A stretch of DNA of 64,000 bases from Allobosea sp. (lineage in GTDB: Bacteria > Pseudomonadota > Alphaproteobacteria > Rhizobiales > Kaistiaceae), in assembly GCA_017307955.1 (NCBI GenBank), contig JAFKFV010000008.1:186001-250000 (forward strand), in the 5' to 3' direction. The notes beneath the pieces are model-generated. The model was given only the letters and a program-made list of their open reading frames with translations. It ran no database searches and was not told where the DNA came from. Shown here piece after piece: positions 19,579 to 29,408 of the stretch (the first letter of the stretch is position 1; each line of letters opens with the position of its first letter). The position numbers were made by a program, and so were the translations under genes.

Positions 19579-20858
19579 CGGGTGCGGCCCGACGGCGGCG
19601 ATGCAAAGCCGGCAAAGAGATCATCCGCAGGCGGCTCGGGGCCGAACACGCTCATGCCGCCATAGGCATGCGACGCTCCCCGCTCCCGGGCGACGAAGGC
19701 CTCGAAGCTCGGTCCCTTCGCGGTCTGCTCCAGCCGCCGCGACGCTTCGTCGAGCCGGCGGATGGCGTCGAGCCGCTCGTCATTGCCGAGCCTCGCCTTG
19801 GCGACGGCCGATTTCATGACGCCAATCGTCTCGTCATAGACCTTGAGCGGCACCGGATAGGGATGGCGGTCCTTGCCGCCATGGGCGAGCGAGAACCGCG
19901 CCGGGTCGGCAAAGCGGCAAGGTGCGCCATGGACGACCTCGGCGACCAGTGCCAGCGCCTCGACCGTGCGCGCGCCGACGCCCGGCACCATCAACAGATC
20001 GGCGAAGTCGCGCGGCCCGCTTTCGCTGGCGGCCGCGAGCGCGCCATGCAGGCGGCGCAGCATGACGTCCTTCGGACGGACATCGTGATGCGCCGGCATC
20101 ACGAGATGCGGCAGCAGCGGCGCCTCGGGCGGCTTCGGCGCCGCGTCGCGGCCGGTCGCCGCCGCAAGTTCGCGCACGATGCCGTCGGGCCCGAAGTCGG
20201 CAAGCAGGGCGAGCTGGCCGCGCCGCGAGGCTTCGGCGCGGTGGTCGGTCAGGTTGACGATCGTGCCGCGATTGCGGCCGTCGATCGCGGCATGCGGCGC
20301 ATCGACGAAACTCGTCAGCCCCTCCGACTGCCAGTGATAGCGACGCGCGGTGCGAGTCGCCTCGTTCATGCCCTGCTGGACGACGACCCATTGCCCGTCA
20401 TCGGCGACGATGAAGCCGTGCAGATAGAGATCGAACCCGTCCTGGACGGCGGCGCTGTCGACCTTGGCGACCAGCCGGCTCGCCGCCGCGAGCGCTGCGC
20501 CGTCGAAGCCGGTGCGCAGGCCGGCGGCGATGAGTTCGCCGGGCGTCTTGCGCGACTGCGCGCCGCGTCCGCCGCAGACCGTGAGCCCGAGTTCGCCCCC
20601 GAGCGGGCCGAGCCCGCGCTTCAGCGCGCCGATGACGCTGGTCGTGATGCCGGAAGAGTGCCAGTCCATGCCCATGACGGCGCCGAAGGACTGGAACCAG
20701 AAGGGATGGGCGAGGCGGCGCAGGAATTCCTCGCGGCCGTAATGCAGCACGATCGCCTCGGTGATCACGGCGCCGAGCCGCGCCATGCGCTGGCCGAGCC
20801 AGGCCGGGACGCGGCCGCCATGCAGCGGCAGGTCGGCACTTCCCGCGCGTCGGGTCAT
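19575..20858 (-). CDS. DUF763 domain-containing protein
   Basis: The 427-residue product matches DUF763, a family of unknown function in archaea and bacteria. It opens with GSADLPLHGGRVPAWL, typical of the family, and has GIPTT-like SSGITTSVIGALKRGL near residue 68. The segment LMVPGVGARTVEALALVAEV near residue 290 looks like a helix-hairpin-helix, a motif common in DNA-binding and repair proteins. It lies 37 bases after the YhaN-like gene on the same strand and overlaps the DUF1810 gene. A nucleic-acid role is an inference from the HhH and neighbours. Confidence 0.85.
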   Translation of the reverse strand: MTRRAGSADLPLHGGRVPAWLGQRMARLGAVITEAIVLHYGREEFLRRLAHPFWFQSFGAVMGMDWHSSGITTSVIGALKRGLGPLGGELGLTVCGGRGAQSRKTPGELIAAGLRTGFDGAALAAASRLVAKVDSAAVQDGFDLYLHGFIVADDGQWVVVQQGMNEATRTARRYHWQSEGLTSFVDAPHAAIDGRNRGTIVNLTDHRAEASRRGQLALLADFGPDGIVRELAAATGRDAAPKPPEAPLLPHLVMPAHHDVRPKDVMLRRLHGALAAASESGPRDFADLLMVPGVGARTVEALALVAEVVHGAPCRFADPARFSLAHGGKDRHPYPVPLKVYDETIGVMKSAVAKARLGNDERLDAIRRLDEASRRLEQTAKGPSFEAFVARERGASHAYGGMSVFGPEPPADDLFAGFASPPSGRTR

Positions 20859-20895
20859 CGGCCCGCTCCGTGAACGAAAGACGAACGGAAACCTA

Positions 20896-23800
20896 TCACG
20901 ACGCTAGAGCGTCAACAACCTCGCCAGTCTCGGTGCGATCGAGCCGGTGGATGCGGACCTCGGGGCAGACGCTTTCAGCGATCGGGATCAGGTGGCGGTG
21001 ATGCGTCAGGTAGATCACCTGTCCTACCGCCGCCATGCCGGCGAAGAGGCGGAAGGCCTCCTCGGCGCGGAAGTCGTCGAAGCTCTCCATGATGTCGTCG
21101 GCGATGAACGGCACCGAACGGCCACCGGCGGCGAATTCATGATACCCGGCGACGCGGAGCGCCAGATAGAGCTGGAAACGGGTGCCCTTGGAAAGCTCGC
21201 TCGCCTCGCGCGAGCCGCCGCCGGCGATGCGCGCGATCAGCCGCTCGCCGTCCTTGGCCGGCTCGGCGGTGAGGCCGGCATAGGCGCCGCGGCTGATGGT
21301 GCGGAACGCGTCGGATGCGCGCATCATCATCTGGCTGCGATGGCGCTCGCGATAAAGGCGGATCGCCGTCTCCGCCGCGGTGATGCCGGCGGTGAGGCGC
21401 AGGAAGGCGAGGGCGCCCTCCTCGATCTCGACCAGCACCGTGCGCCGCGCCGCCTCGATCGCCGCCACGCGTCCGTCGCCGCCGACCGCGGCGAGCCTGT
21501 CCTCGGCCTTCGACTTCGCCGCGAAGAGTTCCCGGCAGCGCTGGTCGAGATCCTCGCTCTCCTGCTCCAGCGCCAGCCGCTCGGCGGCGAGGGCGTCGCG
21601 ATCGACCGAGGCCAGCACCGCCTCCGCCTCGTCGAAGGAAGTGGCCTCAAGTCCCTTGCGGATGTCACGCCGCGCGGCCTCGATATCGGCCTCCAGCCGT
21701 CCCCGCTCGGCGAGCCGGCCGAGAAGCGCCGCCCCCTCCGCCAGCGTCGCGACGCCGAGCGTCTCGGTCATCGTATCTCTTTGCCGGCTAAACGACTCCT
21801 GTTGCAGCGTGAGCCGGCCGGCTGCCTCGCCGTGGCGGGCAAGGCGCGCGTCGAGTTCGGCTCGCTTTCTCGCATTCGCGCCGGCGGCCTCGATGCGCGA
21901 CCCGATCCGCATTGCGAGCGGGCCAATATCGCCGTCGGTCGCGAGGCCGAGTTCCTCGGCGATGGCGCGGATCTGTGCCGCATAGGCGCTGCGATCGTCC
22001 TCCATCTTGCGGATGCGGTCGGCGAGCGCCGCGGCCTTCTCGGCGGCCTTCCCAAGCTCGCCGAGCACCGCGAGGCTGTCGCGGACGATCCGCGGCGTCG
22101 GCGGCACACTGTCCCCGCCGAGCCAGGTCGTGGCGAGCGCCGCCCGCCACTCCGCCTGCCACGCCGCATCGCGTGCTTCCGCTGCCTTCAGCGCGGCCAG
22201 CCGCTCACCCTGATCGCGCCGCCGCTCGTCGAGCCGCTGGCGATCGGCGATCTGCCCGGACCAGCGGGTGAGCCGGTCCTCGGCATGGGCGGCGAGCGCG
22301 CCCAGACTCAACTCTTCGGCCTTGTCGCCGGTCCGGGCCAGCGCGTCGCCGAGCCGCGCCGTCGCCGAGCGGATCGCAGCTTCGGCCATTGCCACCGCCC
22401 CCCTCGCCTCCTTGGCAGCGGCGAAGGCTTCCAGCACCTGCTCGCGGCGGCGCAGCCATTCCTCCAGCCCGTCCAGCCCGGCACGCGCGACGAGCCCAGG
22501 TGCCAAGGCGTCGCCAGCCGCTCGGATCACTTCGTCGATCGCGCGAAGCTCCGCCTCGGCCTCCGCGCGCAACGCGGCGGCTCGTTCGGCCTCGGCGCGC
22601 GTCACCGCCAGCGTGGTGGCGATCTCGGCGCGGCGCGCGGCGTCGCCGACATGGGCGAGCCGGGCCAGCATGGCCGCATCGTCGCGGCGCAGCGCGGCTT
22701 CGAAGCTGTCGGCGCTTGCCAGATCGAGCCGTTCGCGATGCGCCGTCCAGGCGGCATCACGGGCGATCCGCGCCGCCTCGGCCTCCGCCTCGGCGCGGGC
22801 GCTGCTGCGGGCCGCAAGCGCCTCCGCCTCCGCTTGCAGCCGCGCGATCTCGTTGGCGAGCCGGACGGCATCAGCCGAATACTGGACGAGCGCCGCCTCG
22901 GCGCGTTGGCGGCGGGAGCGCCAGTCGGCAATCATCGCCGGCGACGGGGTGATCAGCGCGGCGAGCGCCGCGGCGTCGCCGGGAAAAGGGGCGAGCAGCG
23001 CCATCGCGTCGCCGAGCCGCGTCTCCGAGCGCCGCGCCTCGGCCGTCGCGCGCGCCAGCGCGCCTTCCGGGTCGTCGCTGCGGATCATCGCGAGGATTGT
23101 CCGCAACTCGGCCGCCGCCGCGGCATCGAGCGGCGCGGCATTGCCGGCGCTCGCCGCGAGCGCCCCCTCGGCCTCGGCGAGCCGCGCCGCCGAAGCGCCC
23201 TCTTCCGCTCGCGCCGCTTCCAGCTGCGCCTCGATGCCGGAGCGCGCATCAATGAGCGCGTCGAGACGGGCCGCGCGGGCGGTGTCGATGAGAAGCGCCC
23301 CGGGCCGTTCCTCATCCTGTCTGCCGAGCCGACGCAGCAAGGTCGCGACGGCATGGCCGGCGTCGGAAAGCTGCTGGCGCCGGTCGGGCAGATCGAGCGC
23401 GGCGGAGCGCTCGCGTGATCCGAGCGTCTCCTGCAGCGCGTCGAAGCGGTCGGCGAGCGCCAGCGCCGCCGGGTCCTCCACGATCGCGGCGCGCTCCGAA
23501 GCCAGCGTCTCGGCCTCTTCGGCGAGCGCCGCGCTGCGTGTCGCCAGTTCCACTTCGAGCGCCTGCAGCCGCGGCAGCTCCTCGGCAAGGCCGGCCGGCA
23601 GCATTGCGGGCGCGGGCAGGCCGGCCCGCCGCGCGACGAGTTCGGCCATGGCGTCGCGCCGCGGCAGCGCCGCCAGGATGCGGAGGACGCGCTCCAGCCG
23701 CGCCTTGACCTCGCCGCGCTTCGCCACCGCCTCGCGATAGGCGGCGTCGGCTGCGGCCTCCTCGGCGGTGAGGCGGTGATGATCGGCGGCGAGCGTGTCG

Positions 23801-24399
23801 ATGGCGGCGCGCTCGTCACGCAGCGTGGCGAGGCGGCCCTTCAGTTCGGCGAGCCCGGTCTTGTGGGCGCGCGGCTTGTGGAACGTCTCGGCGCTCGCCT
23901 TCAGCGCATCGAGGCGGCGGGTGAGGGCGGCGAGGCCGGCGCTGGCGGAAAAGAGCAGTTGCCCGAGATCGCCGCGGCTCGCAAGGATGCTCTCGCCGCC
24001 GGCGACCAGCGTCTCCTCGTCGAGCGAGAACATCGCCTTGTAGGCGTCGCGGCCGATGCCGCCGAGTTCGGCGAGGATCGCCGCGTCGGGCAGCGGCTGG
24101 TCGGCCCCGTCGAGAAGGCTCGCCTGCGGCCGCTTGATGCGCGCGAAGCGCCGCTCGGCGCCGCCCATCTCCAGCACCGCATCGATGCGCATCGTCGCAT
24201 AGGGATGCAGGAAGCTGTACGGGCTCTGCGTCCCGATCCCGTAGAGAAGGTCGAGCCAGGCGGCGAGCGTCGTCGACTTGCCGGCTTCGTTCGGGCCATA
24301 GACGAGATGGAAATCGGCGCCCGCCGGCTTCGGCCCGAAATCGAGGGCGTGGTCGGTGAAGCGCCCGTAGCGGGTGAGGCCGAGCCGCTCGATGCGCAT
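20896..24399 (-). CDS. YhaN-like SMC/Rad50-type AAA ATPase
   Basis: The 1167-residue product has the architecture of a Rad50/SbcC-type ATPase: N-terminal Walker A GPNEAGKST at residues 35-43, a very long Ala/Glu/Arg-rich coiled coil, and a C-terminal ABC signature around LSKGTRFQLYLAL followed by Walker B FIADDIMESFDD. It matches the YhaN family (DUF2813-like AAA). I start it at ATG 24399 (MRIERLGLTRYGRF), one base after the stop of the YhaO-like nuclease gene; an upstream frame inside that gene is a shadow. It probably forms a Mre11-Rad50-like complex with the neighbour. Confidence 0.93.
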   Translation of the reverse strand: MRIERLGLTRYGRFTDHALDFGPKPAGADFHLVYGPNEAGKSTTLAAWLDLLYGIGTQSPYSFLHPYATMRIDAVLEMGGAERRFARIKRPQASLLDGADQPLPDAAILAELGGIGRDAYKAMFSLDEETLVAGGESILASRGDLGQLLFSASAGLAALTRRLDALKASAETFHKPRAHKTGLAELKGRLATLRDERAAIDTLAADHHRLTAEEAAADAAYREAVAKRGEVKARLERVLRILAALPRRDAMAELVARRAGLPAPAMLPAGLAEELPRLQALEVELATRSAALAEEAETLASERAAIVEDPAALALADRFDALQETLGSRERSAALDLPDRRQQLSDAGHAVATLLRRLGRQDEERPGALLIDTARAARLDALIDARSGIEAQLEAARAEEGASAARLAEAEGALAASAGNAAPLDAAAAAELRTILAMIRSDDPEGALARATAEARRSETRLGDAMALLAPFPGDAAALAALITPSPAMIADWRSRRQRAEAALVQYSADAVRLANEIARLQAEAEALAARSSARAEAEAEAARIARDAAWTAHRERLDLASADSFEAALRRDDAAMLARLAHVGDAARRAEIATTLAVTRAEAERAAALRAEAEAELRAIDEVIRAAGDALAPGLVARAGLDGLEEWLRRREQVLEAFAAAKEARGAVAMAEAAIRSATARLGDALARTGDKAEELSLGALAAHAEDRLTRWSGQIADRQRLDERRRDQGERLAALKAAEARDAAWQAEWRAALATTWLGGDSVPPTPRIVRDSLAVLGELGKAAEKAAALADRIRKMEDDRSAYAAQIRAIAEELGLATDGDIGPLAMRIGSRIEAAGANARKRAELDARLARHGEAAGRLTLQQESFSRQRDTMTETLGVATLAEGAALLGRLAERGRLEADIEAARRDIRKGLEATSFDEAEAVLASVDRDALAAERLALEQESEDLDQRCRELFAAKSKAEDRLAAVGGDGRVAAIEAARRTVLVEIEEGALAFLRLTAGITAAETAIRLYRERHRSQMMMRASDAFRTISRGAYAGLTAEPAKDGERLIARIAGGGSREASELSKGTRFQLYLALRVAGYHEFAAGGRSVPFIADDIMESFDDFRAEEAFRLFAGMAAVGQVIYLTHHRHLIPIAESVCPEVRIHRLDRTETGEVVDALAS

Positions 24400-24400
24400 G

Positions 24401-25681
24401 TCAGCCGCCCTCCCCGCTGCCGGCATCCGCCTCGATGCGCGCCAGCACCTCCTCGCTGCCCTCGGCGGCCAGCCTTGCGAGCAGCGCCTCGGAAGCGGCT
24501 TCGTCGGCGCCGAGGAGATCGCGCAATTCGGCCGGCAGGAGGCCGCGCAGCTGCGCCGCCGCGCCCGTGACGGTGGAGCGGAAGCTCTCCGACGGCAGCA
24601 CGTCCTCGGCCACCAGCCGCGCCAGCTCGCCGAGCGCATCGCCGGCGATCGGCGCCGCGCCGGCGGCCGGTCCGATGGAAAGCTCCAGCTTCTCGACATG
24701 GGCGCGGCCGAGCGCCGTCGCCGCCTGGTCGGCCTCGGCTTTCAAGAGATCGGAGTCGCGCCGGATGCGCCAGGCAAGCGGCGTCGCGCCGGTGATCGCG
24801 ACGCGCGCCACGAGATGCGGCGTCTGCGTCAGCGCCCGTTCCTCGCCGAGCCGTCTTCCGAGCGCCGCGACGAGCTCCGTCCATTCGGTGATGCCCGTCG
24901 CGTCGAGCGTGACGCGGCGGAATTCGGCGATGCCGGTCATCCGCTCCTCGACGGTGATCGCGCCGTCGTCGCGCACCGTGACGAGGCTGACCGATTTCGC
25001 GCCGGCCTCGTTGATGTCGCGGCCCTGCGGGATGCCGGCCATCACCACGGTCGCCGCACCCTCATGCACGACCCGCTGGTGGACATGACCGAGCGCCCAG
25101 TAGCGGAAGCCCGCGGCGTCGAGATCGGCGAGCCGGCAGGGCGCATAGACGTCGTGGCCGGCGGCGCCGTCGAGGCTCGTATGCATGAGGCCGATATTGA
25201 CCGCGCCTTCGACCGGCGGGCGGTAGGAGGGGAGGAGGCTTTCCGGCGCCAGCGGCTTCTGGAAGCTGAGCCCATGCACGACGACCGGCCGCTCGCCGGG
25301 CGCGCGGGCGATCTCCACTGCCTCGGCGCGGCCGCGGAAGAGCTTCACGCCGTCTGGCAGGATCAGCTCGGCGGTGATCTTCGACAGCGCGTCGTGATTG
25401 CCGCGGATGATGAAGACGCGGATGCCGGCCTCGTCGAGCCGCTTCAACTCGGTGGCGAGGAAGCGCGCCGTCTTCATCGAGGTCTGGTCGCCGTCATAGA
25501 GATCGCCGGCGATGAGCAGCGCGTCGACGCGCTCGGCGAGCGCCAGGTCGACGATCGATGTCAGCGCCCGGCGCGTGGCGTCGCCGATCAGCGCCGCGAG
25601 ATCAGCGTCGCGCAGCGCCAGCGAGCGCAGCGGCGAATCGAGATGGATGTCCGCCGCATGGATGAAGCGAAAGGCTGCGAT
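24401..25681 (-). CDS. YhaO-like metallophosphoesterase (Mre11/SbcD type), probable non-canonical ATC start
   Basis: The product is a calcineurin-like metallophosphoesterase, partner of the adjacent YhaN-like ATPase. GNHD and GHVH metal motifs are present, and the first motif AADIHLD and the AGDLYDGD motif lie upstream of the first available ATG (25477), in an open frame that runs back to 25681. With these the protein is 426 residues, as expected. No in-frame ATG, GTG or TTG lies between that first motif and the next upstream gene; the best start is ATC at 25681, with GGAGAGG 4 bases upstream. Starting at 25477 would lose two catalytic motifs. A sequencing error or a true rare start are both possible. 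Confidence 0.85.
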   Translation of the reverse strand: MAAFRFIHAADIHLDSPLRSLALRDADLAALIGDATRRALTSIVDLALAERVDALLIAGDLYDGDQTSMKTARFLATELKRLDEAGIRVFIIRGNHDALSKITAELILPDGVKLFRGRAEAVEIARAPGERPVVVHGLSFQKPLAPESLLPSYRPPVEGAVNIGLMHTSLDGAAGHDVYAPCRLADLDAAGFRYWALGHVHQRVVHEGAATVVMAGIPQGRDINEAGAKSVSLVTVRDDGAITVEERMTGIAEFRRVTLDATGITEWTELVAALGRRLGEERALTQTPHLVARVAITGATPLAWRIRRDSDLLKAEADQAATALGRAHVEKLELSIGPAAGAAPIAGDALGELARLVAEDVLPSESFRSTVTGAAAQLRGLLPAELRDLLGADEAASEALLARLAAEGSEEVLARIEADAGSGEGG

Positions 25682-25742
25682 CGTTCCTCTCCCGGTCGAG
25701 CGTCCTCTAGCTAGACGCTCGACGGTCGACGGCGCAAGCGGC

Positions 25743-26519
25743 TCAGCGTTTCAGCCGGTAGCCGGTCCTGAAGATCCAGGAGATCACGGCGAGGCAGATC
25801 AGCATGAAGACGAAGGTCATGCCGAGGCTGATGCCGACCGGCACGTCGGAATGGCCGTAGAAGCTCCATCGGAAGCCCGAGACGAGATAGACGACCGGGT
25901 TGAACAACGTCACCGTCCGCCAGAAGGGCGGCAGCATGTCGATCGAATAGAAGCTGCCGCCGAGAAAGGTCAGCGGCGTCACGATGAGCAGCGGCACCAG
26001 CTGCAGCTTCTCGAAATTATCCGCCCAGATGCCGATGATGAAGCCGGTGAGGCTGAAGGTGACGGCGGTCAAAAGCAGGAAGGCGACCATCCAGAAGGGA
26101 TGGTCGATGCGAAGATCGACGAAGAGCGCCGCGGTGCCGAGCGTGATGAGCGCGAGCAGCGTCGATTTCGTCGCCGCCGCGCCGACATAGGCGATGACCG
26201 TCTCGAGCGGCGAGACCGGCGCCGAGAGCAGCTCGTAGATCGTGCCGACGAAGCGCGGGAAATAGATGCCGAACGAGGCGTTGGAGATCGACTGCGTCAG
26301 GAGGCCGAGCATGATGAGCCCCGGCACGAGGAAGGCGCCGTAGCTGACGCCGGCGATCTCGTTCATATGCGGGCCGATCGCCGATCCGAAGACGACGAAA
26401 TAGAGCGAAGTCGAGAGCACCGGCGAGACGATGCTCTGCAAGAGCGTCCGCCGCGTGCGCGCCATCTCGAAGCGGTAGATGGCGCGGATCGCGTGGATGT
26501 TGAGCGAGAGCGCGTTCAT
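25743..26519 (-). CDS. ABC-2 type transporter permease
   Basis: The 258-residue product has six predicted transmembrane segments and the ABC2_membrane pattern, including the region [23 protein letters not shown] near residue 190, typical of drug, polysaccharide or lipid exporters (YadH/NodJ-like). Its start overlaps the stop of the ATPase gene by ATGA, so the pair forms one exporter. The exported compound is unknown. The nearby downstream nuclease gene starts 61 bases after its stop. Confidence 0.92.
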   Translation of the reverse strand: MNALSLNIHAIRAIYRFEMARTRRTLLQSIVSPVLSTSLYFVVFGSAIGPHMNEIAGVSYGAFLVPGLIMLGLLTQSISNASFGIYFPRFVGTIYELLSAPVSPLETVIAYVGAAATKSTLLALITLGTAALFVDLRIDHPFWMVAFLLLTAVTFSLTGFIIGIWADNFEKLQLVPLLIVTPLTFLGGSFYSIDMLPPFWRTVTLFNPVVYLVSGFRWSFYGHSDVPVGISLGMTFVFMLICLAVISWIFRTGYRLKR

Positions 26520-27448
26520 GACTTGCCTCCGACGAGACCGACGAAGATCTCCTCCAGCGTCGATTCCTCGGTGCCGAGATCCTTGACCGCGAGGCCGGTG
26601 CCGGCGAGCGCGGCGAGGATCGGCGCGATCGCGCTGCCCTCGCCCGACGCGTCATAGCTGTGCACCAGCTTGCGGCCGTCGGCGGAAATCTCGAAGCCGT
26701 AGGGTGCCAGCATGTCCGGCACCGCCGCGACGGGCTCGGCAAGCTCGATCGTCAGCCGCTTGCCGCCGAGCCGCCGCATCAGCGTCGTCTTCTCCTCGAC
26801 GAGCATCAGTTCGCCGCGGTTGATGACGCCGATCCGGTCGGCCATCTCCTCGGCTTCCTCGAGATAATGCGTCGTCAGGATGATGGTGGTGCCGGCATCG
26901 CGCAGCTGCCGCACGACGCGCCACATGTCGCGCCGAAGCTCGACATCGACGCCGGCCGTCGGCTCGTCGAGGAAGAGCACGGCCGGCTCGTGCGAGAGCG
27001 CCTTGGCGATCAGCACACGCCGCTTCATGCCGCCGGAAAGCGTCATGATGCGGCTGTCGCGCTTGTCGATCAGCGAGAGGTCGGTCAGCACCTTCTCGAT
27101 ATAGGCCGGGTTCGGCGGCTTGCCGAACAAGCCGCGCGAGAAGCTCGTCGTGTCGAACACCGTCTCGAAGGCGTCGGTGGTCAGTTCCTGCGGCACGAGG
27201 CCGATCAGGCTGCGCGCCGCGCGATAGTCGGTGACGACGTCGTGGCCGCCGACCGTGACGCGGCCGCCGCTCGCCCGCGCGAGGCCGCAGACGATGCTGA
27301 TCAGCGTCGTCTTGCCGGCGCCGTTCGGGCCGAGCAGGGCGAAGATCTCGCCGCGGTCGATGGTCAGCGAGACATTCTTGAGTGCGGTGAAGCCGGATGC
27401 GTAGGTCTTGGAAAGGCCTTCGATCGCGATCATCGGCGCTTCGGACAT
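26516..27448 (-). CDS. ABC-2 type transporter ATP-binding protein
   Basis: The 310-residue product is the ATPase of the exporter formed with the overlapping permease gene. It has Walker [10 protein letters not shown] near residue 40, the signature LSGGMKRRV, Walker [12 protein letters not shown] and a switch histidine in [12 protein letters not shown], followed by a C-terminal extension of the DUF4162 type. It resembles YadG/DrrA-type ATPases. The gene starts a two-gene operon. Confidence 0.94.
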   Translation of the reverse strand: MSEAPMIAIEGLSKTYASGFTALKNVSLTIDRGEIFALLGPNGAGKTTLISIVCGLARASGGRVTVGGHDVVTDYRAARSLIGLVPQELTTDAFETVFDTTSFSRGLFGKPPNPAYIEKVLTDLSLIDKRDSRIMTLSGGMKRRVLIAKALSHEPAVLFLDEPTAGVDVELRRDMWRVVRQLRDAGTTIILTTHYLEEAEEMADRIGVINRGELMLVEEKTTLMRRLGGKRLTIELAEPVAAVPDMLAPYGFEISADGRKLVHSYDASGEGSAIAPILAALAGTGLAVKDLGTEESTLEEIFVGLVGGKS

Positions 27449-27561
27449 CGGATCGCTCCTTCGCTCGCCGCAGCGAAAAATCGAATCGCGGCGGCGGGTC
27501 AGCGCACCGTCCTATCCCAAACGCCTGTCACAGGACACCGCCGCGATCGAAGACACTCCGT

Positions 27562-28521
27562 TCAGGCGCTGGCGAGCATCACCACCTTGGTCAGATGGCG
27601 CGGCGCAACCGTGTCGAGACCCTTGGCGCCGGCGACCCGCTCGCCGAGGAGCTGCAGCGCCGGCAAAGCGGCGAGGCCGGCCAGCGCCGGCGCGACGCCG
27701 AGCGGCACCGAGACGTCCCCCGGCCCGCCGAAACCGAGGACGCGGGCGCCCTTCTGCTGCATTTCGCCAACGAGCACCGCCTCGTCGTCCGGCCGCGCGT
27801 CGCCATAGAGCATGACCGCGACCGTGCGCTCGTCCATGAGGCTGATCGGGCCATGGCGATATTCTAGCGGGTGGAAGGCCTGCGCATAGGTCTGGCTCAT
27901 CTCGAGCAGCTTCAGCGCACCTTCGAGCGCCACGCCATAGAGCGCGCCGCCGCCGAGATAGACGAAATGCGAGCGGCCGGCGATCAGCGCGTCGGCAGCG
28001 TTGTCGGTCGCCTGAAGCGCGGCTTCCGCCGCCGCGACGACGTCCTCGCCGACGGTGATGCCGATGATCTGCAGCCCCATCAGCAGCATGAGGCTCGCCG
28101 ACGAGGTCATGACGATGCCCTCCTTCGGATGCGTCTCGGCATAGACGACGCGGTCCGAAGCGGCGGCGAGGCTGGAGCCCTCGGCGCAGGTGATGCCCGT
28201 GACATGAATGCCGGCGGCGCGGCTCGCGGCGGCGGCGGCGACGGTCTCGGTCGTCTCGCCGCTGCGCGAGAGCACCACCACCGCGGCTTCCTGCCAGCGC
28301 GGCCAATAGGCGGCCGGCCGGTCGAGCCATTCGCGCGCCGGGACGGCGATGGCGGCGATGCCGGCGCCATTGGCGGACGCGGCGAGCGCAAGCGCGAGAT
28401 TATAGGAGGTGCCGCAGCCGACGAAGACGGTGACGGGCGCCGAAGGCAGCCGCTCCCGGGGCACGAGCGCGGCCCGCCAGAAGGGGAACTGCTCGACGAT
28501 CGTCTGTTCGGTGATGCCCAT
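27562..28521 (-). CDS. double-SIS-domain sugar isomerase/deaminase (NagB-II / GlmS-like)
   Basis: The 319-residue product has two SIS domains: the first with VFVGCGTSYNLALAL and LSRSGETTETVAA, the second with YLGGGALYGVALEGALKLLE and the HPLEYRHGPISL region of GlmS-like proteins. There is no glutaminase domain, so it is more like NagB-II glucosamine-6-phosphate deaminases or fructosamine deglycases than GlmS. It is the last gene of an importer operon with a BadF-type kinase, which fits conversion of a phosphorylated amino sugar. Start ATG 28521 is 29 bases after the permease stop. Confidence 0.88.
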   Translation of the reverse strand: MGITEQTIVEQFPFWRAALVPRERLPSAPVTVFVGCGTSYNLALALAASANGAGIAAIAVPAREWLDRPAAYWPRWQEAAVVVLSRSGETTETVAAAAASRAAGIHVTGITCAEGSSLAAASDRVVYAETHPKEGIVMTSSASLMLLMGLQIIGITVGEDVVAAAEAALQATDNAADALIAGRSHFVYLGGGALYGVALEGALKLLEMSQTYAQAFHPLEYRHGPISLMDERTVAVMLYGDARPDDEAVLVGEMQQKGARVLGFGGPGDVSVPLGVAPALAGLAALPALQLLGERVAGAKGLDTVAPRHLTKVVMLASA

Positions 28522-28550
28522 TTTGGTCTCTTGTCGTTGGAAAGCGGGAG

Positions 28551-29408
28551 CTACTTGACGGAACCGGCCGTCAGCCCGCTCACGAGATAGCGGTTGAGGA
28601 AGATCACGATCAGGATCGGCACGATCATCGCGATGGTGCCGCCGGCATTGATGAGCCCGTAATCGACGAAGTTCTTGGTCGAGAATTCCGGTATCAGCAC
28701 GGTGAGCGGCTTGGTCTTGTTCGGCGAGAAGATGAGCGGAACCATGTACTGGCCCCAAGCGCCGAGGAAGGTGATGATCGAGGCGGCGACGAGGCCGGGC
28801 GCCGCGAGCGGCATGACGATCCGGAAGAGGATCGTCAGCCGTCCGGCGCCGTCGATGCGCGCCGCTTCCTCGATCGAGAGCGGCAATTGCTGGAAGACGC
28901 TGCGCATCAGCCACAGCGCCAGCGGCAGGAAGGCCGAGAGATAGATCAGCGTGACGCCGGTATAGGTGTCGAGGAGTTTCGCGCCGATCATGATCCGGTA
29001 GAGCGGGATCAGCACCGTGTAGCCCGGGATGGCGATGGTGGCGATGACGACGAAGAAGATCACCGTCCGTCCGGGGAAAGTCAGCCGCGCGAAGGCATAG
29101 CCGCCGAGCGTCGCCAGGAAGACGGAGATGACGGTGGCGAGGACCGAGGTGATGATCGAGTTCACCAGCGCGTTGCGGAACTGCAGCGCGACGGTGACGT
29201 CGTTGGAGGCGATATAGCCGAAGCCGGCCAGGCGCTCATAATGATAGGCCGTCAGCCGCTGCGGGAAGAAATGGATCGGCTGCGACATCAGATCGGGCGT
29301 CGGCGTCAGGCTGGTGGCGATCGCCCAGTAGATCGGGCCGATCGACCACAGGATCAGCACGGTGAAGCCGATGCCGAGCAGGATGCGCTGGGAAAGTCTG
29401 AGCTCCAT
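28551..29408 (-). CDS. carbohydrate ABC transporter permease, MalG type
   Basis: The 285-residue inner-membrane product has six predicted helices and the EAA loop EEAARIDGAGRLTILFRIV that contacts the ATPase. It pairs with the MalF-type permease encoded just upstream; the two overlap as TGATG at 29406-29410. Together with the binding protein at 30328 they form a sugar importer. No ATPase gene is present in the operon. Confidence 0.94.
   Translation of the reverse strand: MELRLSQRILLGIGFTVLILWSIGPIYWAIATSLTPTPDLMSQPIHFFPQRLTAYHYERLAGFGYIASNDVTVALQFRNALVNSIITSVLATVISVFLATLGGYAFARLTFPGRTVIFFVVIATIAIPGYTVLIPLYRIMIGAKLLDTYTGVTLIYLSAFLPLALWLMRSVFQQLPLSIEEAARIDGAGRLTILFRIVMPLAAPGLVAASIITFLGAWGQYMVPLIFSPNKTKPLTVLIPEFSTKNFVDYGLINAGGTIAMIVPILIVIFLNRYLVSGLTAGSVK

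Noticed and set aside
21327..23740. Several Ala/Arg/Ser-rich frames opposite or inside the YhaN-like gene
   Set aside because: They reflect GC-skewed codon use in the coiled coil and show no family features.
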